Origin: Methanosarcina barkeri 3 | GTDB taxonomy: Archaea > Halobacteriota > Methanosarcinia > Methanosarcinales > Methanosarcinaceae | Direction: 5' to 3' | Length of the DNA stretch: 64,000 nucleotides | Assembly (NCBI RefSeq): GCF_000970305.1 | Contig: NZ_CP009517.1 | Span: 4,496,447 to 4,560,446 of the forward strand | In this document: positions 45,136-54,610 of the stretch, one piece after another | How positions within the stretch are numbered: the first letter of the stretch is position 1 | Layout of the letters: every line of letters starts with the position of its first letter | Made by a program: the position numbers and the translations under genes | Notes under the pieces: generated by a model | The model's database searches: none | The model's input: only the letters and a program-made list of their open reading frames with translations | What the model was told of the DNA's origin: nothing

Positions 45136-45657
45136 TTACTCAGTTAAAGCAACTTCTTCTGGAAAAGATAGCTCACTGAGTTCTTCGATTTCTTCTTCTC
45201 CAAGTACTCTTGCAAGATTTAGTAGAATAATAAGCCTGCTACCTATTTTTCCAACTCCTCTTAGATATTCTGCATTAATTTTCGATTTAATTATCTCAGG
45301 GGGTTGTTGAATTGAAGAAAATGGCAGGCTCATAACCTCTTTTACGGAATTTACAAGCATTCCAAGGACTGTATCTTTAATCTCAACTATGATAATTCTG
45401 GACAGGCTATCAGTTTCTTTCGAGCTGAACTCAAGCCGCTTGTTAAGGTCTATCACAACGAGGATCTTTCCCCGCAAGTTAATGAGCCCTTTTATGCATC
45501 CTGGGGCCTGAGGAATACGGGTGATCCTTGGAACCGGAATAACTTCGGAGACCTGCATGATATCTACTCCGAACTCTTCACCTGAAAGCTCAAAGGTCAC
45601 TAATTGAAGATTTTCTTCCGAAAATCTTGAACCTTCATCTAGTACTTCTTTAAACAT
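45136..45657 (-). CDS. cheW: chemotaxis coupling protein CheW
   Basis: Links receptors to the CheA kinase. A 173-residue single CheW domain: LVTFELSGEEFGVDIMQVSEVIPVPRITRIPQAPGCIKGLINLRGKILVVIDLNKRLEF, later VKEVMSLPFSSIQ and YLRGVGKIGSRLIILLNLARVL. It is preceded by mcp on the same strand with 43 bp between, so the two form a unit. Confidence 0.95.
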   Translation of the reverse strand: MFKEVLDEGSRFSEENLQLVTFELSGEEFGVDIMQVSEVIPVPRITRIPQAPGCIKGLINLRGKILVVIDLNKRLEFSSKETDSLSRIIIVEIKDTVLGMLVNSVKEVMSLPFSSIQQPPEIIKSKINAEYLRGVGKIGSRLIILLNLARVLGEEEIEELSELSFPEEVALTE

Positions 45658-45700
45658 TTGAATTCCTCAAATTAACTTCGAAATTTTAACTTGACATGTT

Positions 45701-47755
45701 TTATGATCCTTCTTTTAAGTTACCAAGTTTGAACTTTTCCGTAGCTTTTTTCATCCTTTCCCCAAGTAAAGAAAGCTCACTGGCCATATTGGCAAGTTCT
45801 GACATTGAAGCACTCTGCTCTTCGAGAGCTGCAGCAGTTTCCTGGGTTCCTGCGGCGGACTGTTCTGAGATTGAGGAAATATCCTCCAGAGTGGAAGTGA
45901 TTTCTTCAATGGATGAGGACTGCTCTTCTGTAGCAGCTGCAACATCTTCGATCATGTTTGTAATTTCATTGATTGTAGTAACAATTCCTGCAACCATTTC
46001 AACTGCGTTATTAACAGATAGTGAGCCAGCCTGCACATCTTTTTTACTGGCCTCTATACTTTCCACGGTTTCGCTGATACTACCTCTTATTTCTTCGATT
46101 AAGCTGGAAATGTTATTAGCAGCACGACCGGATTCATCGGCAAGTTTTCTGACCTCATCGGCTACAACAGAGAAACCCCGGCCTTGCTCGCCAGCCCTGG
46201 CAGCCTCAATTGCAGCATTCAGAGCAAGCATGTTTGTCTGATCCGCAATCCTGGTAATGAGAATTACAATTTCATTGATTTGTTGAGATTTGGAGTCAAG
46301 TTCTGTTATTACTTCCTTAGTTTCATCAACAGAGGAGCGAATACGATCCATTTTTACCAGAATTTCTCTTGAGGCATTTCCAATGTTATTGACAGTACTA
46401 TTGACAATAGTGGTGTTCTTAGAGACTTTCTGAGTATTCTCTGCAATTTCTTGAATATTATGTGTCATATCCTGCATTGCATGAGTGATATCCAATATTT
46501 TTGTACTCTGCATCTCGGTCCCATTTGAGATTTCAGTTGCAGTGTCAGAAATTTTCCTTGAAGCTGAAGCCACTTCCTCAGAAGAAGCAGACATTTCTTC
46601 TGAGAGTGTAGAAAGGTGAACCGAATTTTCCTGAATTCCTTTTATCAGGCTACGAAGATTTTCAACCATTGATTCAAAAGCTTGTGAGAGTTGAGAGATT
46701 TCACTTCTCGAACTCCTATTGATCTTAACATCAAGATCTCCGTTAGAAATTTTCTCGGATGCATCGAGCAATTCGTAAATGGGTTTTCTGTAGAGGTTCA
46801 GAATCACAAAAACAAGTAAAACGCCGATAAGTATCGAAAGAAGAGTAACGAGAAGAATCTTACTTATAGAGTTTATTATCAGGGTGTCAAGCTTCCCTTT
46901 CTGATCGGCACTGGCAGCTTCAGCATTTTCTTTAATTTTTGCAGCTATGGCTGCCATATTTTTCACATCAACTGCCTGCCTCTTTTTAAGAATTTCCAGG
47001 CGATCAAAATCGTTCCGGATTTCTCTAACATTGGAAATTATTGCGTCTTCACGCTCAAGATTTTCAGGATTTACGGTCTGCTTATTTAAGTTCTTAGTAA
47101 CTTCACTTATATTCTCCATATTTCGATCGAAATTTTCTGCATACTGATCTTTGGGAGTAATTATATAGCTCTGGTATTGGTCTCGAGCTTCCATCGCAAG
47201 TATGCTAATTTTCTGGACTTCCTGAGCATTAGATAATTTTTGCTGGAGAACTTCACTTGAAGAACCGTTTTCTGCGTATTGCTGGTATTGAAGCATCTGG
47301 TCTTGATAAATCTCATCTGCTTTCCGCAAAATAAGATCGCCTTTAGAAGTGATATTAGCTCTCAGGGCTATCTCTTCGTTGTTTGCTTCAACATAGCTAT
47401 CAAAGCTTTCTTTAAATTTGTCAGAGACTTCCAGAATAGAATCCATTCGATCCTGATTTACAGGATCAAGGTAGCCAAGATATATTCCCTTGGATATAGC
47501 TGCTTGTGTGGGTACACGATCAAGATGTTTATAAGTGTCTTCCTTATAAACAGGATCACCATAAATAACATAATTTTCCTGAGCTTCCAGGGCTCCCTGC
47601 ATATTATTCATGATAAAGGTCATGTTTTGAATGGCTCGGCTTTTTTTTTCCACGTCATTCATACCCTGATAGCCTGTATACCCAACAAAGAACATTAAAA
47701 CCAGAAGAAGAGCAAATCCTATTACTACATGCCCTATTTTTGTGTTTTTATACAA
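45701..47755 (-). CDS. mcp: methyl-accepting chemotaxis receptor
   Basis: 684 residues. Membrane helices at ~8-30 and ~297-322 flank a ~265-residue extracytoplasmic helical-bundle sensor domain. HAMP follows (~323-375), then the methylation helices and the signalling tip [34 protein letters not shown] near 500-535. It ends in a four-helix coiled coil. It is the only receptor in the cluster; the ligand is not evident. Confidence 0.96.
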   Translation of the reverse strand: MYKNTKIGHVVIGFALLLVLMFFVGYTGYQGMNDVEKKSRAIQNMTFIMNNMQGALEAQENYVIYGDPVYKEDTYKHLDRVPTQAAISKGIYLGYLDPVNQDRMDSILEVSDKFKESFDSYVEANNEEIALRANITSKGDLILRKADEIYQDQMLQYQQYAENGSSSEVLQQKLSNAQEVQKISILAMEARDQYQSYIITPKDQYAENFDRNMENISEVTKNLNKQTVNPENLEREDAIISNVREIRNDFDRLEILKKRQAVDVKNMAAIAAKIKENAEAASADQKGKLDTLIINSISKILLVTLLSILIGVLLVFVILNLYRKPIYELLDASEKISNGDLDVKINRSSRSEISQLSQAFESMVENLRSLIKGIQENSVHLSTLSEEMSASSEEVASASRKISDTATEISNGTEMQSTKILDITHAMQDMTHNIQEIAENTQKVSKNTTIVNSTVNNIGNASREILVKMDRIRSSVDETKEVITELDSKSQQINEIVILITRIADQTNMLALNAAIEAARAGEQGRGFSVVADEVRKLADESGRAANNISSLIEEIRGSISETVESIEASKKDVQAGSLSVNNAVEMVAGIVTTINEITNMIEDVAAATEEQSSSIEEITSTLEDISSISEQSAAGTQETAAALEEQSASMSELANMASELSLLGERMKKATEKFKLGNLKEGS

Positions 47756-48094
47756 CTATCTCACCCTTGCCTCTGGTTTCTCTATCTCTATACCTCTTCT
47801 ACCTGCATGGACTGTTAACGTGTCAGTAGTATCTGCTAAGGAAGGTGAACGGACGGAAGTGTTTTTATGGAGATTGCCTGACCTTCCAACCGATCATTCA
47901 ATACAGACTATTTAAGAGTTGATAAATTTTTTGATTAATTGAAAAAAGAAAGCATAATGAAAAATTCGTCATTGTGATTTTAACTCTATTTTGCATATTT
48001 CTTTAGATATCTACTGAATCTGCCTTTTAGGCGACTGTTTTTATTTTTGCATATACACTGTAACTGTCTTTTTATTTGCGCATATATTATATTT
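47756..48094. other. 339-bp spacer
   Basis: Promoter region of mcp-cheW. A partial direct duplication CTGTNTTTTTATTTNGCATATA occurs at 48028-48090 in the 3' region of the receiver gene. Nothing more is seen. Confidence 0.4.
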
Positions 48095-48469
48095 TCAAGA
48101 GTCCGCTATTGTAAGAAAATCCTCAATCTGTGAGCCAAACTCACCAAAGTTTATGGGTTTGGCAAGAACGGCATAGCATCCAGCTTTAAGGTATTTTTCT
48201 TTACTTTCAGGATCGGAATAACCTGTGACTGCAACTACCTTTATACTCTTAGTTTCAGGATTAAGTTTGATTTCTTGAAGCAATTCAAGACCATGCATTT
48301 TCGGAAGTTCCATGTCAAGCAATATCAGGTCAATTTTCACTTCAGTGAGAATTTTGAGAGCTTCAAAGCCGTTTTTCGCCTTTTTCGGCTCGTGTCCAAA
48401 AGACTTAAGTAAGTCTGCCTCAACGGTCAGGTTAAGTAAATTATCTTCAACAATCAGAATTTCAGGCAC
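48095..48469 (-). CDS. stand-alone receiver-domain response regulator
   Basis: A 124-residue single receiver domain with acidic pocket E8/D9, phospho-acceptor D52 in LILLDMELPKMHG, switch Thr82 (VVAVTGYSD) and K104 (AKP). The LPKMHG and TGYSD segments are closer to hybrid-kinase receivers (DivK-like) than to CheY. Its location between the che transcripts suggests a role in the same signalling network. Confidence 0.9.
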   Translation of the reverse strand: MPEILIVEDNLLNLTVEADLLKSFGHEPKKAKNGFEALKILTEVKIDLILLDMELPKMHGLELLQEIKLNPETKSIKVVAVTGYSDPESKEKYLKAGCYAVLAKPINFGEFGSQIEDFLTIADS

Positions 48470-49429
48470 TTAAATCAACTCCTAAGTGGGGTTGCTTGAA
48501 GATTTAGTAAGCTGGATTTTTCGTAATAGGGTTTTTTTAATAGTTATTCTTTGCAAACAAGGTTTTGTAAACGAAATTTTGTCAAAGAAACAGTGAATAA
48601 CAAATTTCCTAATGAATTGATTTTTTAGTGATAACGAGTCATTTAAGAAGGCCTAAAACAAGAAAAAACGAAATGAAATCTTTCCTTGTATCTTCAGTAC
48701 GTATACCATCATCCTCCCTAAAATCAGAATCGGAAAGTTATAAAACCAATGTTTTTCCAACAGTTTGCCTTAGGCATACAAGTTGTCCCAGGTTTATTCT
48801 CAATTACAATAATATATGAAGTTTAAGAAAATATAAATTTATTTGTTGGATTTAGATACATAAATTCAATATAAATGTAGTAATGAAAACAATTTATTTG
48901 GATTCTGATATCATTTTGGATGTTATTTTTCAGAAAAAATTGAAGTTAGTTCCAGATTAAACATAAAACAAATAGGGAAGTATTTTATTTATAAAAAATA
49001 ATATGATCAATGTTTTATAAATCTGTAAATTAAAAACCGAACCAGGCTGAAGATTAGAAAAGAGCCTGTAACTTCTGCAAATATTTTTCCAACATGTCAA
49101 TTAACCAGAGTATCTAAATAAATTTCAGCTCTCCAATATTATAAAGACAATTAAAAAATTTAATATAGCAGGTATCGTATATATTTTTTCTACACAATTG
49201 GGGTTAATATATCTTAACAAATAAACTACGCTGGTTACAGTTGTTAACCTTACATAATTTTTAAATTGGTCTTTGATTCATAGTATGAATTTGTGGAAAA
49301 TATGCAGGCAAGGGGCGAGATTCGGCAAACATAGGAATAAGATGTCGAAAGATATCGAAACATTCCAAAAAAATGAGTATAATATCATCCGATATTGTCG
49401 CTTGTTCAAGAGCGGAAGAAGGGAAGTGC
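48470..49429. other. 960-bp spacer without recognisable gene
   Basis: Open frames here (for example 48628-48819) lack motifs. Given two relic genes elsewhere in this cluster, the segment 48628-48800, which is richer in GC than its surroundings, may be decayed coding DNA, but I cannot identify it. The part before 49430 should hold the cheY promoter. Confidence 0.4.
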
Positions 49430-49795
49430 ATGGCCAGAATTATGATTGTGGACGATGCCGAATTTATGCGGATGATTATTAGAGACATACTTCTGATGCA
49501 CGGACATGAAGTTGTTGCTGAAGTCAATGATGGAGAAGAAGCAATTCAGATTTATCTCGAAGTAAAGCCCGATATTGTGTTAATGGATATAATTATGCCA
49601 GATATGGATGGAAAAGAGGCGTTGCAAAAAATTCTTATTATGGACCCTGAAGCAAAAATAGTAATATGTTCTTCTATTGGCCAACAGGCATTCATAACCG
49701 AATCAATGAAAATAGGAGCTATGGGCTTTATAGTAAAACCTTTTGAGCCTGATGGAATGCTCGATGTAATAAGAAAAATTGCCGAACCGAATTAG
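49430..49795 (+). CDS. cheY: chemotaxis response regulator CheY
   Basis: 121 residues: MARIMIVDDAEFMRMIIRDIL, phospho-acceptor D53 in IVLMDIIMPDMDGKEAL, CSSIGQQ in place of the usual TA segment, and K103 in VKPFEPD. This is the typical archaeal CheY, which docks to the archaellar motor through CheF. The frame runs 19 codons upstream, but the start at 49430 has the Shine-Dalgarno AAGGGAAG and fits the family. Confidence 0.94.
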   Translation: MARIMIVDDAEFMRMIIRDILLMHGHEVVAEVNDGEEAIQIYLEVKPDIVLMDIIMPDMDGKEALQKILIMDPEAKIVICSSIGQQAFITESMKIGAMGFIVKPFEPDGMLDVIRKIAEPN

Positions 49796-50040
49796 ATCCG
49801 ATCTAAGTCTAGTGGTAAATAAAGCTGCTATTGCATAAAACTGCGTTAACTAAGGCCGCATTAAACAAAGCAACTAACGCTATATTGAGTAAAATAACTG
49901 AAGCTGCACCAAATCAGGTTGTGTTAACTAAAGCTCTACAAACTGAAATATGCAAAATCAGACAATTAGTAATATTTTTAAATAAACATTATTAGATAAA
50001 GTTATTAAAATAATTTTTATATTTAGTAAAAAGTGCTTGA

Positions 50041-50193
50041 GATGACTATCTTTTAAACAATTTCATGCCTGCCCTTGACGGGCTTAAGGCTTTTACTCGG
50101 ATTATGTTCGTTTGCCGTCGATATCCCTGCACAGTCCTGGTAGTACAGCATATATGTGCATGTTTTATGGCATCCTTTCAAAAAATTTCATAA
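50041..50193 (+). pseudogene. cheB: relic of cheB (protein-glutamate methylesterase)
   Basis: In frame from 50041 the reading includes DGLKAFTRIMF and YPCTVLVVQHI, then FMASFQKIS and a stop at 50191. This matches the CheB catalytic domain pattern GGPKAL..vl..lP...P..ilvVQHmp.gFt.sFaerL. The conserved Pro and Gly after QH are lost. No receiver domain or remainder of the enzyme is present in 49796-50434. The position between cheY and cheA is where cheB stands in many archaeal clusters. About 50 codons survive of an expected ~350. Confidence 0.65.
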
Positions 50194-50251
50194 AAATCCA
50201 TTAAAAATCCATTAAAACTAGAAATGTCGTGATTAAATTGAAAACTAGCAC

Positions 50252-50332
50252 GGAATCGGTGTAGGGATTAAACCAGAAGTAGGGACTAAAGTAAATATCG
50301 GGATTAAGCCAGAAGTAGGGATTAAAATATAA
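50252..50332. repeat. imperfect ~24-bp repeat before cheA
   Basis: Units of GGGATTAAACCAGAAGTAGGGACTAAAGTA type, about three copies, in the leader region of cheA. The rest of 49796-50040 contains degenerate TTAACTAAAGC repeats (AACTAAGGC, AACAAAGCAACTAA). Confidence 0.7.
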
Positions 50333-50434
50333 TTGAACGTGGAACAGAAACTGGAATACAATCCCGAATTGAATTCAGTGTTGAGAAACCGTATAAAAAG
50401 GAAAAGCTGAACTTCCACAAAGGCAGGGAAAATT

Positions 50435-52138
50435 ATGGATATGTCAAAGTATATGGACATTTTCAGGGCAGAGTCTGAAAAATACATCAAAGAGTTGAGT
50501 GACTCCCTGCTAGTGCTTGAGATTGATCCTGAAAATACGGAACAGATGAATACATTATTTCGTGCAGCTCACACATTTAAAGGCATGGCTGCAACTATGG
50601 GGTTCAAGCAAATTGTAGAGTTAACGCATGAAATGGAAAGTTTGATAGACAGGCTACGCACACGGCAAATTGTACTTAATTCTTCTTTGATTGATGTTCT
50701 CTTGATATGTGTGGATACCCTTGATGAGCTTGTAGAAAATGTCTGTAAAAGTGAAGGAGATAAGCCTGGAAAAGAAAAAAAAGAGAGGGCTAATAAATAC
50801 GAGTTCTATCCTGAGGTTTACGAAGTGATAAAAACATTAGTGGAGTTAAATGGTTCTCCTGAAAAAGCCTTCATTGAAAGAATAGAAGATAATAAGCTCC
50901 TTTCTGCGAAGAAAAAATCAATAAAAGAGATTGATCGACTACAGAAGGAAGAAAAAAACCTAGCTTATCCAAGATTGAGTCCTAAAGTAAAAATTATTCA
51001 AAATTCAAGAATAAGTACTGAACAGCTCGACAAATTGATGAACCTTGTGGGTGAGCTCGTAATTAACCGGAGTAGAGTAAACGAACTTACATGCAATCTG
51101 AAATCAAAGGAGCTTGAAACTGCACTTTCGGATTTTCATAAACTAACAAGAGAACTGCAAGATGAAGTGATCGAGGCAAGAATGGTGCCCCTGGACCATA
51201 TTGCCTATGTTTATCCCAGAATGATAAGAGATCTCGCACGTGTACAAAACAAAAAAATCGATTTTGTAATCAAAGGGAAAGAAATTAAGCTCGATCGAAC
51301 TATTCTCGAAGAAATCGGGGATTCCCTGGTTCACCTGTTAAGAAATGCAGTAGATCACGGAATAGAAGTTCCGGAGAAGCGTGCGGAGCTTGGGAAAAAA
51401 GAGAATGGCACTATACTGGTTGCAGCTTCAAGACAGGAAAACTTTGTCTTTATTAGAATAGAAGATGACGGACGTGGAATAGATACCAATGAAATCAGGA
51501 AAGTTGCATTAAATAAAGGAATTATCTCAAGAGAAAGTACGGAACAGCTTGAGGAAGAAGAAGTAATGCAACTGATCTTTACTCCAGGTCTCAGTACCTC
51601 TGACAGTGTTACCGATGTCTCCGGAAGGGGAATAGGAATGGATGTTGTAAAAAATAGAGTTGAGCACCTCGGAGGGTCCGTAAAAGTTGAGTCAAAGCCT
51701 GGACTTGGTTCCAGGTTCGAACTGAAACTGCCTTTAACCATTGCAGTTTATCAGGCCATGCTGGTAAGAGTTAGAACGGAAAAGTACGCAATTCCTTTCA
51801 CAAACATAGTGAAAAACATTGAAGTTAGTTCTCAGGAAACCAAACATATCAAAGGACAGGAAGTCATTTTAATAGACAATAAAATTCTTCCACTTTTTAG
51901 ATTGAGAAAGCAGTTTCAGCTACCTGATAATGACAATGAGAACAATATTTACATAGTTATCGTTGAAAAAAGTGGGCAATATATTGGGATAGTCGCCGAC
52001 GAGCTTCTTGGAAAACAGGAAGTAATAGTAAAAAGTTTCAAAAGCAAGCTTCTTGATAGTACCAGAGGGTTTGCAGGAGCGACAATTCTGGGTGATGGAA
52101 ATGTTATTTTAATTATCGATGTTAACTCCCTGATTTGA
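50435..52138 (+). CDS. cheA: chemotaxis histidine kinase CheA
   Basis: 567 residues. The HPt domain has phospho-acceptor H46 (FRAAHTFKGMAATMGF). A short linker follows with no obvious P2 CheY-binding domain, then P3 dimerisation (LDKLMNLVGELVINRSR), the ATPase with N-box HLLRNAVDHGIE, G1 DDGRGID, F-box FTPGLST and G2 GRGIGMDVV, and a C-terminal CheW-like domain. The usual archaeal CheA is longer (650-700 residues), so absence of P2 is the main oddity. An upstream Shine-Dalgarno AGGGAAA supports the ATG at 50435. Confidence 0.95.
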   Translation: MDMSKYMDIFRAESEKYIKELSDSLLVLEIDPENTEQMNTLFRAAHTFKGMAATMGFKQIVELTHEMESLIDRLRTRQIVLNSSLIDVLLICVDTLDELVENVCKSEGDKPGKEKKERANKYEFYPEVYEVIKTLVELNGSPEKAFIERIEDNKLLSAKKKSIKEIDRLQKEEKNLAYPRLSPKVKIIQNSRISTEQLDKLMNLVGELVINRSRVNELTCNLKSKELETALSDFHKLTRELQDEVIEARMVPLDHIAYVYPRMIRDLARVQNKKIDFVIKGKEIKLDRTILEEIGDSLVHLLRNAVDHGIEVPEKRAELGKKENGTILVAASRQENFVFIRIEDDGRGIDTNEIRKVALNKGIISRESTEQLEEEEVMQLIFTPGLSTSDSVTDVSGRGIGMDVVKNRVEHLGGSVKVESKPGLGSRFELKLPLTIAVYQAMLVRVRTEKYAIPFTNIVKNIEVSSQETKHIKGQEVILIDNKILPLFRLRKQFQLPDNDNENNIYIVIVEKSGQYIGIVADELLGKQEVIVKSFKSKLLDSTRGFAGATILGDGNVILIIDVNSLI

Positions 52139-52269
52139 ATATGTAAGAAACTTTAATTTGGACAAAAAACCTGGATAAAGACTGCTGATGAAGAAATGGG
52201 TAACGATCCAGTTAGAAAGGGAAATGATAATAAAATAAACATAGAGAAAAATAAAGGAAAAAGTAAAAG

Positions 52270-52562
52270 GTTAAACAAAAAGATAAGTAAAGAGATAAAC
52301 AAAGAGAAAAGTAAAGAGATAAACAAAGAGAAAAGTAAAGAGATAAACAAAGAGAAAAGTAAAGAGATAAACAAAGAGAAAAGTAAAGAGATAAACAAAG
52401 AGAAAAGTAAAGAGATAAACAAAGAGAAAAGTAAAGAGATAAACAAAGAGAAAAGTAAAGAGATAAACAAAGAGAAAAGTAAAGAGATAAACAAAGAGAA
52501 AAGTAAAGAGATAAACAAAGAGAAAAGTAAAGAGATAAACAAAGAAAAAAGTAAAGAGATAA
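52270..52562. repeat. 24-bp tandem repeat, ~12 copies, before cheR
   Basis: Units GTAAAGAGATAAACAAAGAGAAAA are almost identical. The unit is a multiple of three and leaves long open frames on both strands, for example KEINKEKS repeats in a frame from 52196 to 52606 that overlaps the cheR start. I read this as a minisatellite in the cheA-cheR spacer, not as a gene. Confidence 0.93.
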
Positions 52563-52566
52563 AAGC

Positions 52567-53391
52567 ATGTCAAAATCTGGAAAAGATCCGGGCTTTGAAC
52601 TTTTAAAGAGAACTATTAATAGAAACATTGGCTTTAACTGTGAACATTATAAGGAAGCTCATTTCAGGCGTAGACTTAATTTGCGTGTCCGAGCCACCAA
52701 TTCAGAAAGTTATGGAGCGTATCTGAAACTTTTGGAAAAAAACCCTCAAGAATACGAGTCCCTTTTTGACGCTCTTACTATAAACGTCAGTGAGTTTTTC
52801 CGAAATCCAGAAACCTTTAGAATAATAGAAAAAGAGATCGTTCCTTCTCTTATTAAAAACAGATCAGGACTATTCATTCGATCAATTCGCATCTGGAGTG
52901 CTGGTTGTGCGGCAGGAGAAGAGGCTTATTCTCTTGCTATTCTGCTGCACAGGACCCTGAAAAACGATTTTAATAAGTATAGAATAAGAATTATATGTAC
53001 GGATATTGATACTCAATGTCTGGAAAAAGCCAAAAAAGGTGTTTATAATGAGAATTCGCTTAAAAATCTTGATCAAGGCATAAGAGAACGTTATTTTTTA
53101 AAGCAGGGAGATATGTACCAGATAATAGATGAATTTAAGAGTATAACACAATTTAAATGTCACGACTTAATTTCAGACCCCAAAATCGATCATTTTGATC
53201 TTATTGTCTGCCGAAATGTAATGATATACTTTAAAAAGGAGATTCAAGAGCAATTACAGCTTAATTTCTACAAGGCTCTCGGAAAAGGAGGATTTTTTAT
53301 AATAGGAAAGTCCGAAACACTGCTTGGGGATGCATCAAGTCTTTTTAGACCATACAATACAAGAGAGCGCCTGTACATAAAAGAAATCTAA
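52567..53391 (+). CDS. cheR: chemotaxis protein methyltransferase CheR
   Basis: Methylates glutamates of the receptor with S-adenosylmethionine. 274 residues: N-terminal helical domain (YKEAHFRRRLNLRVRA), TINVSEFFRNPETF, SAM site IWSAGCAAGEEAYSLAILL, CTDIDTQCLEKAKKGVY, FDLIVCRNVMIYF and KGGFFIIGKSETL. All look intact. Its partner esterase gene cheB is only a relic in this cluster. Confidence 0.95.
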   Translation: MSKSGKDPGFELLKRTINRNIGFNCEHYKEAHFRRRLNLRVRATNSESYGAYLKLLEKNPQEYESLFDALTINVSEFFRNPETFRIIEKEIVPSLIKNRSGLFIRSIRIWSAGCAAGEEAYSLAILLHRTLKNDFNKYRIRIICTDIDTQCLEKAKKGVYNENSLKNLDQGIRERYFLKQGDMYQIIDEFKSITQFKCHDLISDPKIDHFDLIVCRNVMIYFKKEIQEQLQLNFYKALGKGGFFIIGKSETLLGDASSLFRPYNTRERLYIKEI

Positions 53392-53400
53392 AGAGGCACT

Positions 53401-53507
53401 ATGGAAGAGATCAGGAACCTAAGAGTTCAAGCGAATATGAATGTTGGGCACTTAAAGAGCTCGAAAACATAAAGATAGGAATTTTGCCACTTCTCTCTAT
53501 AAGCTAA
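53401..53507 (+). pseudogene. cheC: relic of cheC (CheY phosphatase family)
   Basis: In the frame of the TAA at 53505 the translation is SSSEYECWALKELENIKIG, then ILPLLSIS. The opening matches the CheC signature DALKELGNIGaGnAatsLS. A one-base shift after IKIG restores ATSLSIS. No further CheC sequence is seen before cheD at 53696. The position between cheR and cheD supports the call. Only the first ~35 codons survive. Confidence 0.55.
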
Positions 53508-53695
53508 CAAGCAGTCCTATTCAGATCTATTTTCATAAATATAGACGATGTGAAAAATTTTGGTAGATATGGGATAAATCCAAAAGAACTTTGAAATAAT
53601 TCCAAACAATATCTAAATGAATTTGAAAGAGTTTTTAAATAATTTCTAATAATCCATAATCCAAGAAAAATTTATAAATCGGAGAATTTTTCAAG

Positions 53696-54175
53696 ATGAC
53701 CGACTCAGGCATAATTGTAGTGGGAATAGGAGCCTATGCATTATCTAAGAGTCCAGTTAAAATTAAAACTTCTGGGTTGGGTTCATGTGTCAGTATAACA
53801 CTACACGATAGGCGGGAGAAAGTAGGTGGGCTTGTCCATACAATGCTTCCGAGTATAAGTCATTCAAGGATAAAAGATAACCCTTTAAAATATACGGACT
53901 TCGGTATAGAATATCTTACAGCTGAGATACTAAAAAAAGGCTCATCCAGAAAAAGGCTCGAAGCAAAAATTGTCGGGGGAGCACATATGTTTGAAAATCG
54001 AAATCTGAAAATAGGTGAAAGAAATGTAAAGTGGGCCAAAACCACCCTGGAAAAGTTCGAAATACCAATTATAGCTGAGGACACCGGCAAAAATTATGGA
54101 CGTACAGTAACCTTTGATACTTCTACTGGCGATCTCCTCATAAGGACTATTTTGAGAGGAGATAAGATAATCTAA
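53696..54175 (+). CDS. cheD: chemoreceptor glutamine deamidase CheD
   Basis: 159 residues with the catalytic Cys31 in [14 protein letters not shown] and His48 in GGLVHTMLP, then [10 protein letters not shown] and the C-terminal [21 protein letters not shown] segment. It deamidates receptor glutamines and in many species is controlled by CheC, whose gene is a relic just upstream. The gene itself appears intact. Confidence 0.94.
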   Translation: MTDSGIIVVGIGAYALSKSPVKIKTSGLGSCVSITLHDRREKVGGLVHTMLPSISHSRIKDNPLKYTDFGIEYLTAEILKKGSSRKRLEAKIVGGAHMFENRNLKIGERNVKWAKTTLEKFEIPIIAEDTGKNYGRTVTFDTSTGDLLIRTILRGDKII

Positions 54176-54286
54176 AAGAACCAATCAGTTTCTATCTTTA
54201 ATTAGTTTTTATTTTTACTCTACTTTGCCTTTTTTCTTTTTTATGTTTTACTTATTTTTTACTCTCAATTTGTGAAAAAACTTTTA

Positions 54287-54358
54287 AGCCAGAGCCTGGA
54301 ATCGAACCAGGATAGAATGAGTCTGCAGTCCACTGCGTAATCTTTCCGCCATTCTGGC
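54287..54358 (-). tRNA. divergent tRNA-Cys (anticodon GCA)
   Basis: The 72-nt segment folds as tRNA-Cys: acceptor GCCAGAA/CTCTGGC with discriminator T (U73, a Cys identity base), T arm CCTGG-TTCGATT-CCAGG, anticodon loop CTGCAGA. It has several defects. The seventh acceptor pair is A:C. The anticodon stem GTGGA/CTCAT has an A:C mismatch and two G:U pairs. The D loop (AAAGATTA) lacks G18G19. It is either an unusual isoacceptor or a decaying copy. Confidence 0.75.
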
Positions 54359-54610
54359 ACTCAGATTCACAACTGTGAACTGTCAACCCATTAATCCTAG
54401 ACTTTAATATTTAGACCTATTTTTTGAGGCAAAAGCTGCATTTTATGGAAAGAGGATTTGATATTTTTCTTCAAGATTTTCTGCTTGTATTAATAAGGAA
54501 ATATTTAAGTACAGTAAATTGCTGCGTACTATCTGTACAATATATAGCAAAAATATTTTTGAAAAGAATACAGTAAGCTATAATATTCAAAGAAGACAGA
54601 GAGATGAATA
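54359..54610. other. 252-bp spacer
   Basis: Upstream region shared by the minus-strand tRNA-Cys and the plus-strand methyltransferase. TATA-like ATATATAGCAAAAATATTT at 54539-54557 could serve the methyltransferase gene. Confidence 0.35.

Noticed and set aside
52153..52628. Several 100-138-codon minus-strand frames of LFISLLFS-type repeats
   Set aside because: They are the reverse reading of the 24-bp minisatellite; hydrophobic repeats arise simply from its composition.
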